Source of the DNA: an uncultured Verrucomicrobiota bacterium
GTDB taxonomy: Bacteria; Verrucomicrobiota; Kiritimatiellia; CAIVKH01
Length of the DNA: 64,000 nt
Assembly: GCA_937996795.1 (NCBI GenBank)
Contig: CALKUH010000036.1
Coordinates: 1-64,000 of the forward strand
Direction: 5' to 3'
Part shown: positions 7,964 through 16,542 of the stretch, piece after piece
Layout: each line of letters starts with the position of its first letter
Position numbering within the stretch: position 1 is the stretch's first letter
Position numbers and translations under genes: made by a program
The notes under the pieces: generated by a model
The model's input: only the letters and a program-made list of their open reading frames with translations
Told to the model about the DNA's origin: nothing
Databases searched by the model: none

Positions 7964-9765
7964 TTCAGGGCCCTCCCGCTTTCCCGGAGCAACGCGGCGA
8001 GATCGGAAACGCGACGCTCCATCTCCGTTCGCAACTCGGGGGGCGATTCCGTCCCGCTGTAGCGAATCCGGTCGCAGAGGGCGAAGGTTTCGCGCAGGGC
8101 GTCCACGCGTTCGGAGGCAACGCCTGCGGCCTTTAAGCGGGCCCCCACCTTGTCGGCCGTGACCTCGCCCGGGGCGAGCGCCAGCACATGGCCGAAGTAG
8201 TCGTGCAAGAGATCCGACAGCGCCTGCGCCGCTTCCGCAGTTCGGCCCGCCGCCAGCAGTTCGCGTGTTCGCGCGAGGCCTTTGCGGGCGCGGCGCGGCG
8301 CTTGTTGGCGTTCCATCTCTCGCGGATTGCGCAACCGGTGTTCCCGTTGCTTCGCAACGACCGCTGCGACGAGAAGCGCGAGGGCGGGGAGGACATGCAC
8401 GATGGGGGCCGCCGTTTGCAGCGGGGACGCGGGTTGCCCGTCCGCGCGAGACCAGCAGCGTGGCGCCGGTTTCAGATAGACCAGGTCGCTGCCCAGCGGG
8501 GCCTGTGAGCGCACTGCGGACTCGCCCGCCGGCTGGAGCACGCGCGGGGCATCGGCGGAGGCCTGCTGCAGGTCGAGTGCGAAGGGTCCCTTGACGAGCG
8601 TTTCATACTGTTCGGTTTCGGGATTAAAAAAGGTGAACGAGACCGCGGGCAATTCGGCGGCCTGACTTCGTGGAATGACCACCTGTTCAAATTCCTTGAA
8701 GCCGGCGCCGGGGTCCTGGCGGACCAGTTGTGGGTCGTACGTTCTGAAGGGATCACCCAGATCGAGGCGTGGCGCGCTGATCATCTCCAGGTTGCCGCGC
8801 CCCTGGATTCGCATGGTCAGGGTGATCGGTTCGCCGACGCGGCCTCGAAGCGGGTTCGCGGCGAGGTCGAACGAAAACGTGCCGACGGCGCCCGCGAACG
8901 AGGCGGGGCGGCCCTCTTCGGGCAGATTCTTAACCTCAAGGCGGAGCGGACGTGTCTGGATGGTGTGCGGGCGTGTTTCGACCCGGGCGAACATGCTCTC
9001 GAACAGGCTGTCGCCGAAAAAGGGATCGCGCATCCGCTCCCGCCCGCGCGACACGATCAGGTTCACTCGCAAGCGTGGCTGCAGCGTGAACGAGCCCGCG
9101 GTCAGCGCGCTGGCGCGACTGCGGAACTTGCGCACGTCGTAGATCTGTCCGTTCAGCGCTTCCCGCGAGGCGGCGAGTTCCTCGAAGCCCTCCAGCGAAA
9201 GGCCGCTCGTGTCAAAATCCTGCAGCGACACCTGTCGATCCATGTTCACCCCGGCGACGGCATAGAGGCTCAGGATGAGTTCAAATCGCTCGTTCACGTA
9301 AACCGCCGGACGGCTTGGCGTCAGTGTGGCGAACATCATGTCGTCAAGTTGCGACGCCTGCCCGCCTGTGCCGGCTGCGGTATGGGGAAGGACCTGGAGC
9401 TGGACCGCGGGGATGGTGTAGGCGGTGCCCTTGTGATCCAATCGAAACGGACCGATTTGGAAATCGCCCGCCGCCTGGGGGGTCAACCTGAAGGTGTAGG
9501 CGATCTGGGATTGGCGCTGGCCGTTGATGAATTGGAAGCTTTGTTCCGTGCCCATCGGGATCACATCGAAGCCGGACAGCGCGGGCAGCGATGGCGCCGG
9601 CGCCTGATCCATGTCGCGAAAGATGACCTTGCAGACTGCGGAGTCGCCGAGGCGGATCACGTTGGGATCAACGGTCATTTCCACCGTCCCCGCGTGCGCG
9701 GCCATGACGCCGACGGCGGCCCACATGAGGGCGAAGTTTCGGATGCGGTGTCGGGGCCCTTGCAT
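7960..9765 (-). CDS. batD: BatD family protein
   Basis: A predicted envelope protein of 601 residues. It has an N-terminal signal peptide, a long beta-rich extracytoplasmic part built of immunoglobulin-like segments (for example VDPNVIRLGDSAVCKV near the start and GRVGEPITLTMRIQGRGNLE near the middle), one membrane segment at roughly 440-460, and a helical cytoplasmic tail. BatD proteins accompany the von Willebrand proteins BatA and BatB and are thought to form a membrane complex with them. The ATG overlaps the upstream stop as TAATG. A TTG two codons earlier is also possible. Confidence 0.88.
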   Translation of the reverse strand: MQGPRHRIRNFALMWAAVGVMAAHAGTVEMTVDPNVIRLGDSAVCKVIFRDMDQAPAPSLPALSGFDVIPMGTEQSFQFINGQRQSQIAYTFRLTPQAAGDFQIGPFRLDHKGTAYTIPAVQLQVLPHTAAGTGGQASQLDDMMFATLTPSRPAVYVNERFELILSLYAVAGVNMDRQVSLQDFDTSGLSLEGFEELAASREALNGQIYDVRKFRSRASALTAGSFTLQPRLRVNLIVSRGRERMRDPFFGDSLFESMFARVETRPHTIQTRPLRLEVKNLPEEGRPASFAGAVGTFSFDLAANPLRGRVGEPITLTMRIQGRGNLEMISAPRLDLGDPFRTYDPQLVRQDPGAGFKEFEQVVIPRSQAAELPAVSFTFFNPETEQYETLVKGPFALDLQQASADAPRVLQPAGESAVRSQAPLGSDLVYLKPAPRCWSRADGQPASPLQTAAPIVHVLPALALLVAAVVAKQREHRLRNPREMERQQAPRRARKGLARTRELLAAGRTAEAAQALSDLLHDYFGHVLALAPGEVTADKVGARLKAAGVASERVDALRETFALCDRIRYSGTESPPELRTEMERRVSDLAALLRESGRALK

Positions 9766-10277
9766 TACCAATCCTTCTCCACGGGCGTCAGGTTGCGCGA
9801 CTCGCGCTGGATTCGATCCGCCGCCATGCGGGCCCGATCCGCCTGTTCCTTGTCGCGCATGGCATCCAGCATACGCGCCGCTTCCTCCGGCGTCATGGCG
9901 GAAGCGGGCTGGTCGGCTTGATTTTCATCCTGCTGCGAGGGTGGTTCCTCGGGCGCGGGATCCGGTTCGGCGGGCTGGTTGTCCGGGTCCGGGTTCTGTT
10001 GCTGATCTTGATTCGATCCGTCCTGAGGCTGTTGTTCGGGAGAAGACTGCGGATTCGGCTGGTTCTGTTGTTCGAGCAGGCGCTTGAGTTCAACGAGGCG
10101 GGCATCATCCGGATACAGGAGCAGCCCTTCATCGACCCACTTCACCGCGGCTTCACGGTCGTCCCGGATGTACTGTTCCGCCCCATGATTGAAGTAGTAT
10201 AGCGAGGGCTCGGAGGCCCCCGCGGCGCACGCGGCGCCGGTTAGCAGCAGCAACACTCCTTTGAAGGCGCACTTCAT
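9765..10277 (-). CDS. TPR protein with Pro/Gln/Asp-rich linker (Bat operon)
   Basis: A 170-residue secreted or membrane-attached protein. A signal peptide of about 20 residues is followed by a short TPR-like helical pair (YYFNHGAEQYIRDDREAAVKWVDEGLLLYPDD). A low-complexity stretch at about 70-125, dominated by Q, P, N, D and E, comes next, then a helical tail rich in charged residues (MTPEEAARMLDAMRDKEQADRARM). Some BatC proteins have TPRs with such a tail, so this and the upstream gene may be a split or duplicated BatC. It overlaps both neighbours. The function is not established. Confidence 0.75.
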   Translation of the reverse strand: MKCAFKGVLLLLTGAACAAGASEPSLYYFNHGAEQYIRDDREAAVKWVDEGLLLYPDDARLVELKRLLEQQNQPNPQSSPEQQPQDGSNQDQQQNPDPDNQPAEPDPAPEEPPSQQDENQADQPASAMTPEEAARMLDAMRDKEQADRARMAADRIQRESRNLTPVEKDW

Positions 10278-11002
10278 TTCGTGTCGGGCGCGGTGGGCGC
10301 CGCCTCCAGAATCTGTGCAATTTGACCGCTTTTTTCGCGCAACTGTTCGAAGGTCTTGGCCTCGGGGCGCGGCAGGAGCAGGGCGGGGGCGAGACGTGTC
10401 TGGGCCTTTTCGAGCAAGTGAAAGGCCTCCGGGAACTGGTGGCGGCCAATCAGGCTCTCCGCCGTCTGGACGACCACGCCGAGCTCGCCCGCCGCCGCGT
10501 TCAGCGCGCGGAGCCGGCCCAGGGCCACCTCGAGATTGTGCCGCGCGTCAGGATTCCCAGGGGACAGCAGCAGTGACTGTTCAAGAAAATCGAGCGCCTC
10601 GGCGAAATGACGCTCAATCTGCTGTCCCTGTTTGGCCTCAAACGCGGCATCCACCTGGCGCAGGCGACAAAGCGCCGCGTTGTACAGCGCCTGGGCCTGC
10701 CGGTTCAGATCTTGCGTCTGCCGGGCCGCCTGGAATGCGTCGGACGCGGCGTCCCATTTCGCGGCGCGATACAGCGCGAGTCCGCGATTGAAATGGGCGA
10801 CCGATGGGTCGCGATCGATCGCGCCCGCGTGCTCCGCGGCCGTTGCGAAGGATTCCGCCGCGGCATCAAATTGTCCGTTCGTATAGGCGCGGATTCCATC
10901 GCGCATCGCGACGCGGGCGTCGGGCGCGGGCGCCGTGGCTTCACCCCGCGTCATCGGCGCCAGCGCGGCGATCGCGCCGCACATCAGCAGGATGGTCTTC
11001 AT
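10274..11002 (-). CDS. BatC-like TPR protein
   Basis: A 242-residue protein with a cleavable signal peptide (about 1-19, MKTILLMCGAIAALAP) and three to four tetratricopeptide repeats (for example AHFNRGLALYRAAKWDAA and ARHNLEVALGRLRALNAA). TPR proteins in Bat operons are thought to scaffold the von Willebrand proteins. The chosen ATG makes an ATGA overlap with the upstream vWA gene and gives a proper signal peptide. The same frame stays open 49 codons upstream, within the vWA gene, and that extension is rejected. Confidence 0.85.
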   Translation of the reverse strand: MKTILLMCGAIAALAPMTRGEATAPAPDARVAMRDGIRAYTNGQFDAAAESFATAAEHAGAIDRDPSVAHFNRGLALYRAAKWDAASDAFQAARQTQDLNRQAQALYNAALCRLRQVDAAFEAKQGQQIERHFAEALDFLEQSLLLSPGNPDARHNLEVALGRLRALNAAAGELGVVVQTAESLIGRHQFPEAFHLLEKAQTRLAPALLLPRPEAKTFEQLREKSGQIAQILEAAPTAPDTK

Positions 11003-12009
11003 GACGCCGCCCTCCGGGATCCGTTCCGCTCGCGCAAGGCGGACTCCAGCGCGAGCAACACGAGCGAGCCGCCGATGAACCAGCCCGCGCGTTCCTCCCA
11101 CAGCTTGGCGAGGCGGGAGTCGGTTTCCGCCCGTTTCAACGTGTCCCACTGGGTCCGCAGCAATTCATCCAATCCAATGTCGCCGGGCGCGGCGCGCACG
11201 TAGGCGCCGCCGGTTTCAAGCGCGAGCGCTTTTAGCGGGTCCTCGCGCAAGGTGCTGAGAATCACATTCCCCGCGGCGTCCTTCTGGAATCCCGGGCTGC
11301 CATCCGCCGCGGGCAGCGGCTCGCCCTCGCGCGAGCCCACGCCGACGGCGTACACGCGGATGCCTTTTTCCTTCAACTCCGGGATCCATCGCGCGGGATC
11401 GCCTTCGTGATCCTCGCCATCGGTCACGAGCAGCAGCACCCGGTCGGACTCGGCTTGCTTGTCGAATGTCTCCACCGCCACGCGCAAGGCCGAGGAGATT
11501 GAGGTGCCGCCGCGCGGCACGATGCCCACATTCGCCTCCTCAAGACTCATGCGGAAGGCCGCGTAGTCGATCGTGAGCGGGCAGTGGAGGAACGCCGTGC
11601 CCGCGAATGGAATCAACCCCACGCGATCCCCGCGCAACTGGGCCACGAAATCGCGCAGCCCCCATTTGGCCTGCTGCATGCGCGTCGGTTTGAAGTCGGA
11701 TGCCAGCATGCTGCGCGAGGTGTCGAGCAGGATCAGGATGTCGAGCCCGCGCCGCGAGGCCTGCTGCCATTTGAATCCCCACTGCGGGCGCGCCAGCGAA
11801 AACAGCAGCAGGGCCATCGCGCCGATCCAGAGGGCCAGCCGCAGGATGCGGCGCCGGGGACGCCAGTCCGCCGCGACCCGGTCGATGGCCGATGCCTCAA
11901 GCATCGCGGCGAGCCGGCGGCGTCGCGTCCGGTACAGCCACGCCAGCGTCACCGCAAGCGGGATCAGCAGCCACAAGGCCGGCAGATAGGCTGGATCGCC
12001 GAAATTCAT
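10999..12009 (-). CDS. batB: BatB-like von Willebrand factor A membrane protein
   Basis: A 336-residue inner-membrane protein. Two membrane segments occupy the first 75 residues, a von Willebrand A domain spans about 90-270, and one membrane segment closes the protein. The MIDAS metal site DTSRS-M is at 96-101, with the distal TDGED motif further on. The conserved box LARPQWG precedes the domain. BatA and BatB are paired vWA proteins probably acting with MoxR ATPase as a chaperone-like system for envelope complexes. It overlaps both neighbouring genes by 4 nt. Confidence 0.9.
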   Translation of the reverse strand: MNFGDPAYLPALWLLIPLAVTLAWLYRTRRRRLAAMLEASAIDRVAADWRPRRRILRLALWIGAMALLLFSLARPQWGFKWQQASRRGLDILILLDTSRSMLASDFKPTRMQQAKWGLRDFVAQLRGDRVGLIPFAGTAFLHCPLTIDYAAFRMSLEEANVGIVPRGGTSISSALRVAVETFDKQAESDRVLLLVTDGEDHEGDPARWIPELKEKGIRVYAVGVGSREGEPLPAADGSPGFQKDAAGNVILSTLREDPLKALALETGGAYVRAAPGDIGLDELLRTQWDTLKRAETDSRLAKLWEERAGWFIGGSLVLLALESALRERNGSRRAAS

Positions 12010-13004
12010 GGAAATGCGCCCACCCGTCCGAGATTCAACAGTTGTTCCAAACCCAGCAGCAGGAGGGCGAAGAGGATGAGCGGTTGGAAGCGTTCCTCAA
12101 ACTGCGTGTAGTGCTCCACCTCGACCTCTGTTTTCTCCATCGCGTCGATTTCCGCAAAAACCCGTTTCAATGCCGGCAGGTCCGCGGCCCGGAAATACGT
12201 CGCGCCCGTGAGGTCCGCGATGCGCTTGAGGGTCGCCTCGTCGATCTCCGAACGCTGCCGCATGTAGTGCGTGCCGCCGAAGGGATCGCGCATCGGGATG
12301 CGGACGATGCCGGTCGAGCCCGCGCCAATCGTGTACACCTTGATGCCGAGGGCCTGCGCCGCCAGGGCCGCATTCTCCGGCGTAAGCTCGCCGCTGTTGT
12401 TCACGCCGTCGGTGAGCAGGATGACGAGTTTCGTTTTTGCTTCGCTCTCGCGCAGGCGATTCACGGCGGATGCCAGCGCGACGCCCACGCCCGTCCCGTC
12501 CCCGAGGTCGCCGGGTTGGAGCCGCTCGACCTGCGTGAGCAGCCAGCCATGATCCAGCGTCAGCGGCGCGAACGAATAGGGCAGGGCGGCAAAGCCAACG
12601 AGGCCGATGCGGTCATTCCGGCGCGATTGGATGAACTGGTCCACGACCTGTTTGGTTGCGTCGAGCCGATTGATCGTCCGTCCGCCCTCCTCGAAATCCT
12701 CCGCGGCCATGGAGGGCGACACGTCCACCAGCAGGATGATGTCCACGCCTTCGGTGTGCACACGGTGCTGGCCGAGCCCGCGTTGCGGGCGCGCGAGCGC
12801 GAGGACGAGCAACACGAGGCCTGCGCCGAACAGCACGGGCAACACCGGGCGCAGCGCCACCGCCCAGCCCGCGGGCACACCCGCCAGCGCGCCGAGTCCG
12901 CTGAACCGGATCGCCGGGCGCGTGCGCTGCAGGCCGTAGCGCAGGTACAGCAGGACCGGCACCGCGAGCAACAGGAGCAGCAGCCATGGATACCGGAACA
13001 TCAT
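12006..13004 (-). CDS. batA: BatA-like von Willebrand factor A membrane protein
   Basis: A 332-residue paralogue of the next gene with the same layout: N-terminal membrane segments, LARPQRG box, vWA domain with complete MIDAS DVSPSM at 94-99 and TDGVNN distally, and a C-terminal membrane helix. The sequence GGTHYMRQRSEIDEATL and the following AD-x-TGA-x-YFRA pattern are typical of BatA. The first of two adjacent ATG codons is preferred because it gives the ATGA overlap seen throughout this operon. Confidence 0.9.
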   Translation of the reverse strand: MMFRYPWLLLLLLAVPVLLYLRYGLQRTRPAIRFSGLGALAGVPAGWAVALRPVLPVLFGAGLVLLVLALARPQRGLGQHRVHTEGVDIILLVDVSPSMAAEDFEEGGRTINRLDATKQVVDQFIQSRRNDRIGLVGFAALPYSFAPLTLDHGWLLTQVERLQPGDLGDGTGVGVALASAVNRLRESEAKTKLVILLTDGVNNSGELTPENAALAAQALGIKVYTIGAGSTGIVRIPMRDPFGGTHYMRQRSEIDEATLKRIADLTGATYFRAADLPALKRVFAEIDAMEKTEVEVEHYTQFEERFQPLILFALLLLGLEQLLNLGRVGAFP

Positions 13005-13948
13005 GTCGCGCCTCGTGCGGGTTGGGGCGCGGGCGGCGCGGGTTGCGTTTCGCGGACCAGGCGTTCCGCCGCCGCGAGGGCGGCCTCCATGTCGGTTTGC
13101 GCCGGGCGATGGCGCGCGAATTTAACGAGGTCGCTCTGCTCCAGGAACGCCGCGACGAGCTGCTGGTGGTCCAGCGTGAGGCTGCGCGACGAGGTGGCCG
13201 CGCGGATGAATTCCTCCGTGGTCTGTTCAGGCGCGTGAAGCGTAAACGCTTCTTCCAGGTAGCGCCGGACAATGGCGGACAACTCAACATAGAAGGCTTC
13301 GATTCCTGAATCGTCCGGCCATCCGCGGTCGCGGAGCTGGCGGATCGCCGCAAGCGCGCGTACGTGCGCAGGCAGCGGCGGTGCGGGGGGCGACTCCGTT
13401 TTCCGGCGGCGCATCGCCCACATCACTGCGGCGAGCAGAGCTGCCGCGAGCGACACCCATCCGAGCATTTTCAAGACGCGAAGGGCGGTGCGCTCCGGCC
13501 AATGCTGGAGACCCGTCACGTCGCGGAATTCCAGATCGTTCTCCGACAGGCTGCCGGTGACCTCGATTTGGAGGGCCGGAAGCGGCATGGCGGTTTCCCT
13601 GCCCTCCCGGTCCACCCATCGCACCTCGCCGGTCCAGACCAGGAACGCACCCGTGCGAAGGGCCAGCAACTCCCATGTGCGCGTTCGCGTGCCGGACGAG
13701 GCGGTCTCCGTGCTGTTCCGCACTTGGATGGCCGGTGGCGCGCCAACGGCAGGCCAGGACACCGTGGCCCCCTCGGGCACGCGGACGGCGAGACGCGCGG
13801 TGAACGGTTCGCCCATGAGCGTGCGATTCGTGCTGAGGTGCGCGCGCATCGGATCCGACTCCGAAAGCGCGGGCCCGGATGAGCGACTGCACGCGGCGGC
13901 CAGCAGCGCGGTCGTCAACAGCAGCGGGAGGAATGGCGTCGCGTTCAC
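13001..13948 (-). CDS. Bat-operon lipoprotein with single membrane helix
   Basis: A 315-residue protein with a lipoprotein-type signal (LLAAAC, predicted lipid Cys20) and an extracytoplasmic beta-rich domain to about residue 150. A membrane segment lies at about 161-179, followed by a basic stop-transfer stretch. The cytoplasmic helical C-terminus contains AFYVELSAIVRRYLEE and TTEEFI. This C-terminal pattern and the position between DUF58 and BatA match the DUF4381-type proteins of other Bat operons. The biochemical role is unknown. It overlaps both neighbours by 4 nt. Confidence 0.8.
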   Translation of the reverse strand: MNATPFLPLLLTTALLAAACSRSSGPALSESDPMRAHLSTNRTLMGEPFTARLAVRVPEGATVSWPAVGAPPAIQVRNSTETASSGTRTRTWELLALRTGAFLVWTGEVRWVDREGRETAMPLPALQIEVTGSLSENDLEFRDVTGLQHWPERTALRVLKMLGWVSLAAALLAAVMWAMRRRKTESPPAPPLPAHVRALAAIRQLRDRGWPDDSGIEAFYVELSAIVRRYLEEAFTLHAPEQTTEEFIRAATSSRSLTLDHQQLVAAFLEQSDLVKFARHRPAQTDMEAALAAAERLVRETQPAPPAPQPARGAT

Positions 13949-14826
13949 GTGGCCAGCCTCCGCTCGCGTGCGGCGAAAAAGCGGACCAGTTCCTGCACAT
14001 ACGGGCGGCCCGTCTCCACCTCGATCAAATCCACCCCCGCGCCGCGCAAGTCGCGCGCGAGGTCCGCCTTTGCCGATTCATGCCGCCGCCGCACCTGCTC
14101 GCGCACCTGCCGGTCCGAGGTGTCGATGATCCGGCGAAGACCGGATTCCGCGTCCTCCCACTCGATCACGCCCGCGCCCGGCCAGTCGTACTCGCGGCGG
14201 TCCTGCACGCGGATGGCGACCAGGTCGTGCCGGCGTGCTGCCGCCGCGAGCGGTTTCTGGAACTCGCGGTCCATGAAATCGCTGATCAGGAACGAGACGG
14301 TGCGCCGCGCCGTGACACGGTTGAGATAGCGCAGCGCCGCGGCAAGCCGGGTGCCGCGGTTGCGCGGCTTGAAGTGCAGGGTGTCGCGGATGACGCGCAG
14401 GACATGGCGCGCGCCTTTGCGGGGTGGGATGAAATGCTCCACATCGTCCGTGAAGAGGATCAGCCCCACGCGGTCGTTGTTCTGGATCGCCGCGAAGGCG
14501 AGCACCCCGGCGAGCTCCGCCGCGAGGTCGTTCTTGAATTGCGCGCCGCTGCCGAAACGCTGGGAACCGCTGAGATCCACCAGCAGCATCACCGTCAGCT
14601 CCCGCTCCTCGCGGTACTTCTTGATGAACGGATGCCCGAGGCGCGCGGTCACGTTCCAGTCGATCGCGCGCACGTCGTCGCCCGGGACGTATTCGCGCAC
14701 CTCCTGGAACTCCATGCCCTGGCCTTTGAAGACGCTGTGGTACTGGCCGGCAAAAATGTCCGTGACCATCCGCGACGTGCGGATTTCGATCTGGCGGATT
14801 TTCTTGATGACCTCTGCGGGAATCAT
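13945..14826 (-). CDS. DUF58 domain protein of the MoxR/Bat operon
   Basis: A 293-residue cytoplasmic protein. The DUF58 signature is clear: REYVPGDDVRAIDWNVTAR near residues 44-63, followed by a basic stretch and a vWA-like strand ending LLVDLSGSQRFG. DUF58 proteins are encoded beside moxR in many bacteria and are believed to be the partner of the MoxR AAA+ ATPase. It is the first gene of the tightly overlapping part of the operon, separated from moxR by 107 nt containing a palindromic element. Confidence 0.92.
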   Translation of the reverse strand: MIPAEVIKKIRQIEIRTSRMVTDIFAGQYHSVFKGQGMEFQEVREYVPGDDVRAIDWNVTARLGHPFIKKYREERELTVMLLVDLSGSQRFGSGAQFKNDLAAELAGVLAFAAIQNNDRVGLILFTDDVEHFIPPRKGARHVLRVIRDTLHFKPRNRGTRLAAALRYLNRVTARRTVSFLISDFMDREFQKPLAAAARRHDLVAIRVQDRREYDWPGAGVIEWEDAESGLRRIIDTSDRQVREQVRRRHESAKADLARDLRGAGVDLIEVETGRPYVQELVRFFAARERRLAT

Positions 14827-14835
14827 GGGGGAATG

Positions 14836-14888
14836 CCTGTAGACACGGTCGCCGACCGCGTGCCGCGCTCAATGCACGCGGCTACAGG
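14836..14888. repeat. 53-bp complex palindrome (REP-like) between moxR and DUF58
   Basis: The element is bounded by inverted 7-mers CCTGTAG (14836-14842) and CTACAGG (14882-14888). Inside, CCGCGTGC (14856-14863) pairs with GCACGCGG (14874-14881), and a competing hairpin CGGTC-GCC-GACCG lies at 14846-14858. The layout resembles extragenic palindromic (REP) elements. I did not find a second copy in this window by eye. Confidence 0.6.
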
Positions 14889-14933
14889 AACCAACTCCGC
14901 GCCTGTTTGATCTGGAGTTCCATCGTCTCCCTT

Positions 14934-15923
14934 TCAGGGCACCGGCAGCGAACTGAGGATGCGTCCGACCACGTCGTCCGGGCGGAGCTCCTCGGCCTCC
15001 GCCTCATACGACACGATCACGCGGTGGCGCAGGACATCCGGCGCGATGGATTTGACGTCCTGCGGCGTCACGTAGCCGCGTCCGTTCAGGAACGCGTGCG
15101 CGCGCGCCGCCAGCGTGAGGTTCAGCGTGGCGCGCGGCGACGCGCCGTAGCGGATGTACGGCTTGAGATCGAGCTTGAACGACGCCGGGTCGCGTGTGGC
15201 GAAGACAATGTTGAGGATGTAATCCTTGATCTTGTCGTCCACGTAGATGTCGTCCACCACCTTGCGCGCGCGCAGGATCGATTCGGGTTCGACCACGGCC
15301 CGCACCGCGGTCGAGGCGTCCGTGACTGCCATCGCGTCCAGGATGCGGCGCTCCTCCTCGCGCGACGGGTAGGTGACGTGGAGCTTCAGCATGAAGCGGT
15401 CCACCTGCGCCTCGGGCAGCGGATAGGTGCCTTCCTGCTCGATGGGGTTTTGCGTTGCGAGCACGAGAAACGGGGTGGGGAGGGGGAATGTCTCCTGGCC
15501 GATGGTGACCTGGTGTTCCTGCATCGCCTCCAGCAGTGCGCTCTGCACCTTGGCCGGCGCGCGGTTGATTTCGTCCGCGAGGATGATGTTCGCGAAGACC
15601 GGTCCCTTGCGGATGAAGAACGACGCATCCTTCGGGTTGTACACCTGCGTGCCCACGACATCGGCCGGCAACAGGTCCGGCGTAAACTGGATGCGCTGGA
15701 ACCGGGCGTTCACCGCGGCGGCCAGCGTCTTGACGGTGAGCGTCTTCGCGAGGCCCGGCACACCCTCGACCAGCAGGTGCCCGTTGGCCAGCAGGCCGAT
15801 CATCAGGCGATCCACCAGGTAGGATTGCCCGACAATCACCCGTCCGATTTCGGCCTTCAACGCTCCGATGAATCCACTCTCCTCCTTGACCCGTTCATTA
15901 ATGGCCGTAATGCCTGTGCTCAT
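14934..15923 (-). CDS. moxR: MoxR family AAA+ ATPase
   Basis: A 329-residue AAA+ ATPase with Walker A GVPGLAKT (54-61), Walker B IILADEIN (113-120) and sensor-type VLATQNP (about 153-159). The pattern PLPEAQVDRF and the helical lid at the C-terminus fit the MoxR subfamily. MoxR ATPases act with von Willebrand proteins in maturation of protein complexes. An AAGGAG ribosome-binding site lies upstream of the ATG. It is the promoter-proximal gene of the Bat operon. Confidence 0.94.
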   Translation of the reverse strand: MSTGITAINERVKEESGFIGALKAEIGRVIVGQSYLVDRLMIGLLANGHLLVEGVPGLAKTLTVKTLAAAVNARFQRIQFTPDLLPADVVGTQVYNPKDASFFIRKGPVFANIILADEINRAPAKVQSALLEAMQEHQVTIGQETFPLPTPFLVLATQNPIEQEGTYPLPEAQVDRFMLKLHVTYPSREEERRILDAMAVTDASTAVRAVVEPESILRARKVVDDIYVDDKIKDYILNIVFATRDPASFKLDLKPYIRYGASPRATLNLTLAARAHAFLNGRGYVTPQDVKSIAPDVLRHRVIVSYEAEAEELRPDDVVGRILSSLPVP

Positions 15924-15994
15924 AGACTCCTTGACCTCCCTGCTCTCGAAAACCCTTTGACCGCGTGCCCTGAAAAAAGTTCAAGCGCAACCGT

Positions 15995-16516
15995 TCACGG
16001 GGGCGCGCCGGAAACGCTGATTTTCCGCAGCGCCTCGTAGAGTGCGATGCCCGCGGCGGTGGACAGATTCAACGAACGCACATGATCGGCGCGCAGGGGA
16101 ATCCCCAGATGTCGGTCCGGGAAGCGCGCCAGCAGCTCGGACGAAAGACCCCGTGTCTCCGAGCCGAAGACCAGCGCGTCGCCGGGCCGGAAGTCGGCGT
16201 CAAACAGCGAACGGCTCGCGCCGGTGGTGAACAGCCAGAGGCGCGGGTGGCCCGCCTGTTCGAGGAAGTGGTCGAACGACGGGTGGGGGGCCATGGCGAC
16301 GGAGTCCCAGTAGTCGAGGCCCGCGCGTTTGAGCTGGGCATCGTTGATGGTGAACCCCAGCGGTTCCACGAGGTGGAGGGGCGACCCCGTGGCCGCGCAC
16401 GTCCGTGCGATATTTCCGGTGTTCGGCGGGATTTCCGGTTCGACAAGCACGACGCGCAGCGGCGGGTCCGGCCAGGGGAACTGGAGCGGACAGCGTCGGG
16501 TGTGCGCGTGTTTCAT
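15995..16516 (-). CDS. trmL: tRNA (cytidine/uridine-34 2'-O)-methyltransferase TrmL
   Basis: A small SPOUT-family (trefoil-knot) methyltransferase using S-adenosylmethionine to methylate the wobble ribose of tRNA-Leu isoacceptors. The 173-residue length is right for TrmL. The three SPOUT motifs are present: PNTGNIARTCAATG near the N-terminus, FGSETRGL in the middle, and the knot RSLNLSTAAGIALYEA at the C-terminus. The first 18 residues are slightly longer than in E. coli TrmL, so an internal start cannot be excluded. It lies 71 nt downstream of the MoxR coding start on the same strand, in the upstream direction of that operon. Confidence 0.92.
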   Translation of the reverse strand: MKHAHTRRCPLQFPWPDPPLRVVLVEPEIPPNTGNIARTCAATGSPLHLVEPLGFTINDAQLKRAGLDYWDSVAMAPHPSFDHFLEQAGHPRLWLFTTGASRSLFDADFRPGDALVFGSETRGLSSELLARFPDRHLGIPLRADHVRSLNLSTAAGIALYEALRKISVSGAPP

Positions 16517-16542
16517 CTCGGATCCGGCGCCACTCGCCGGGC

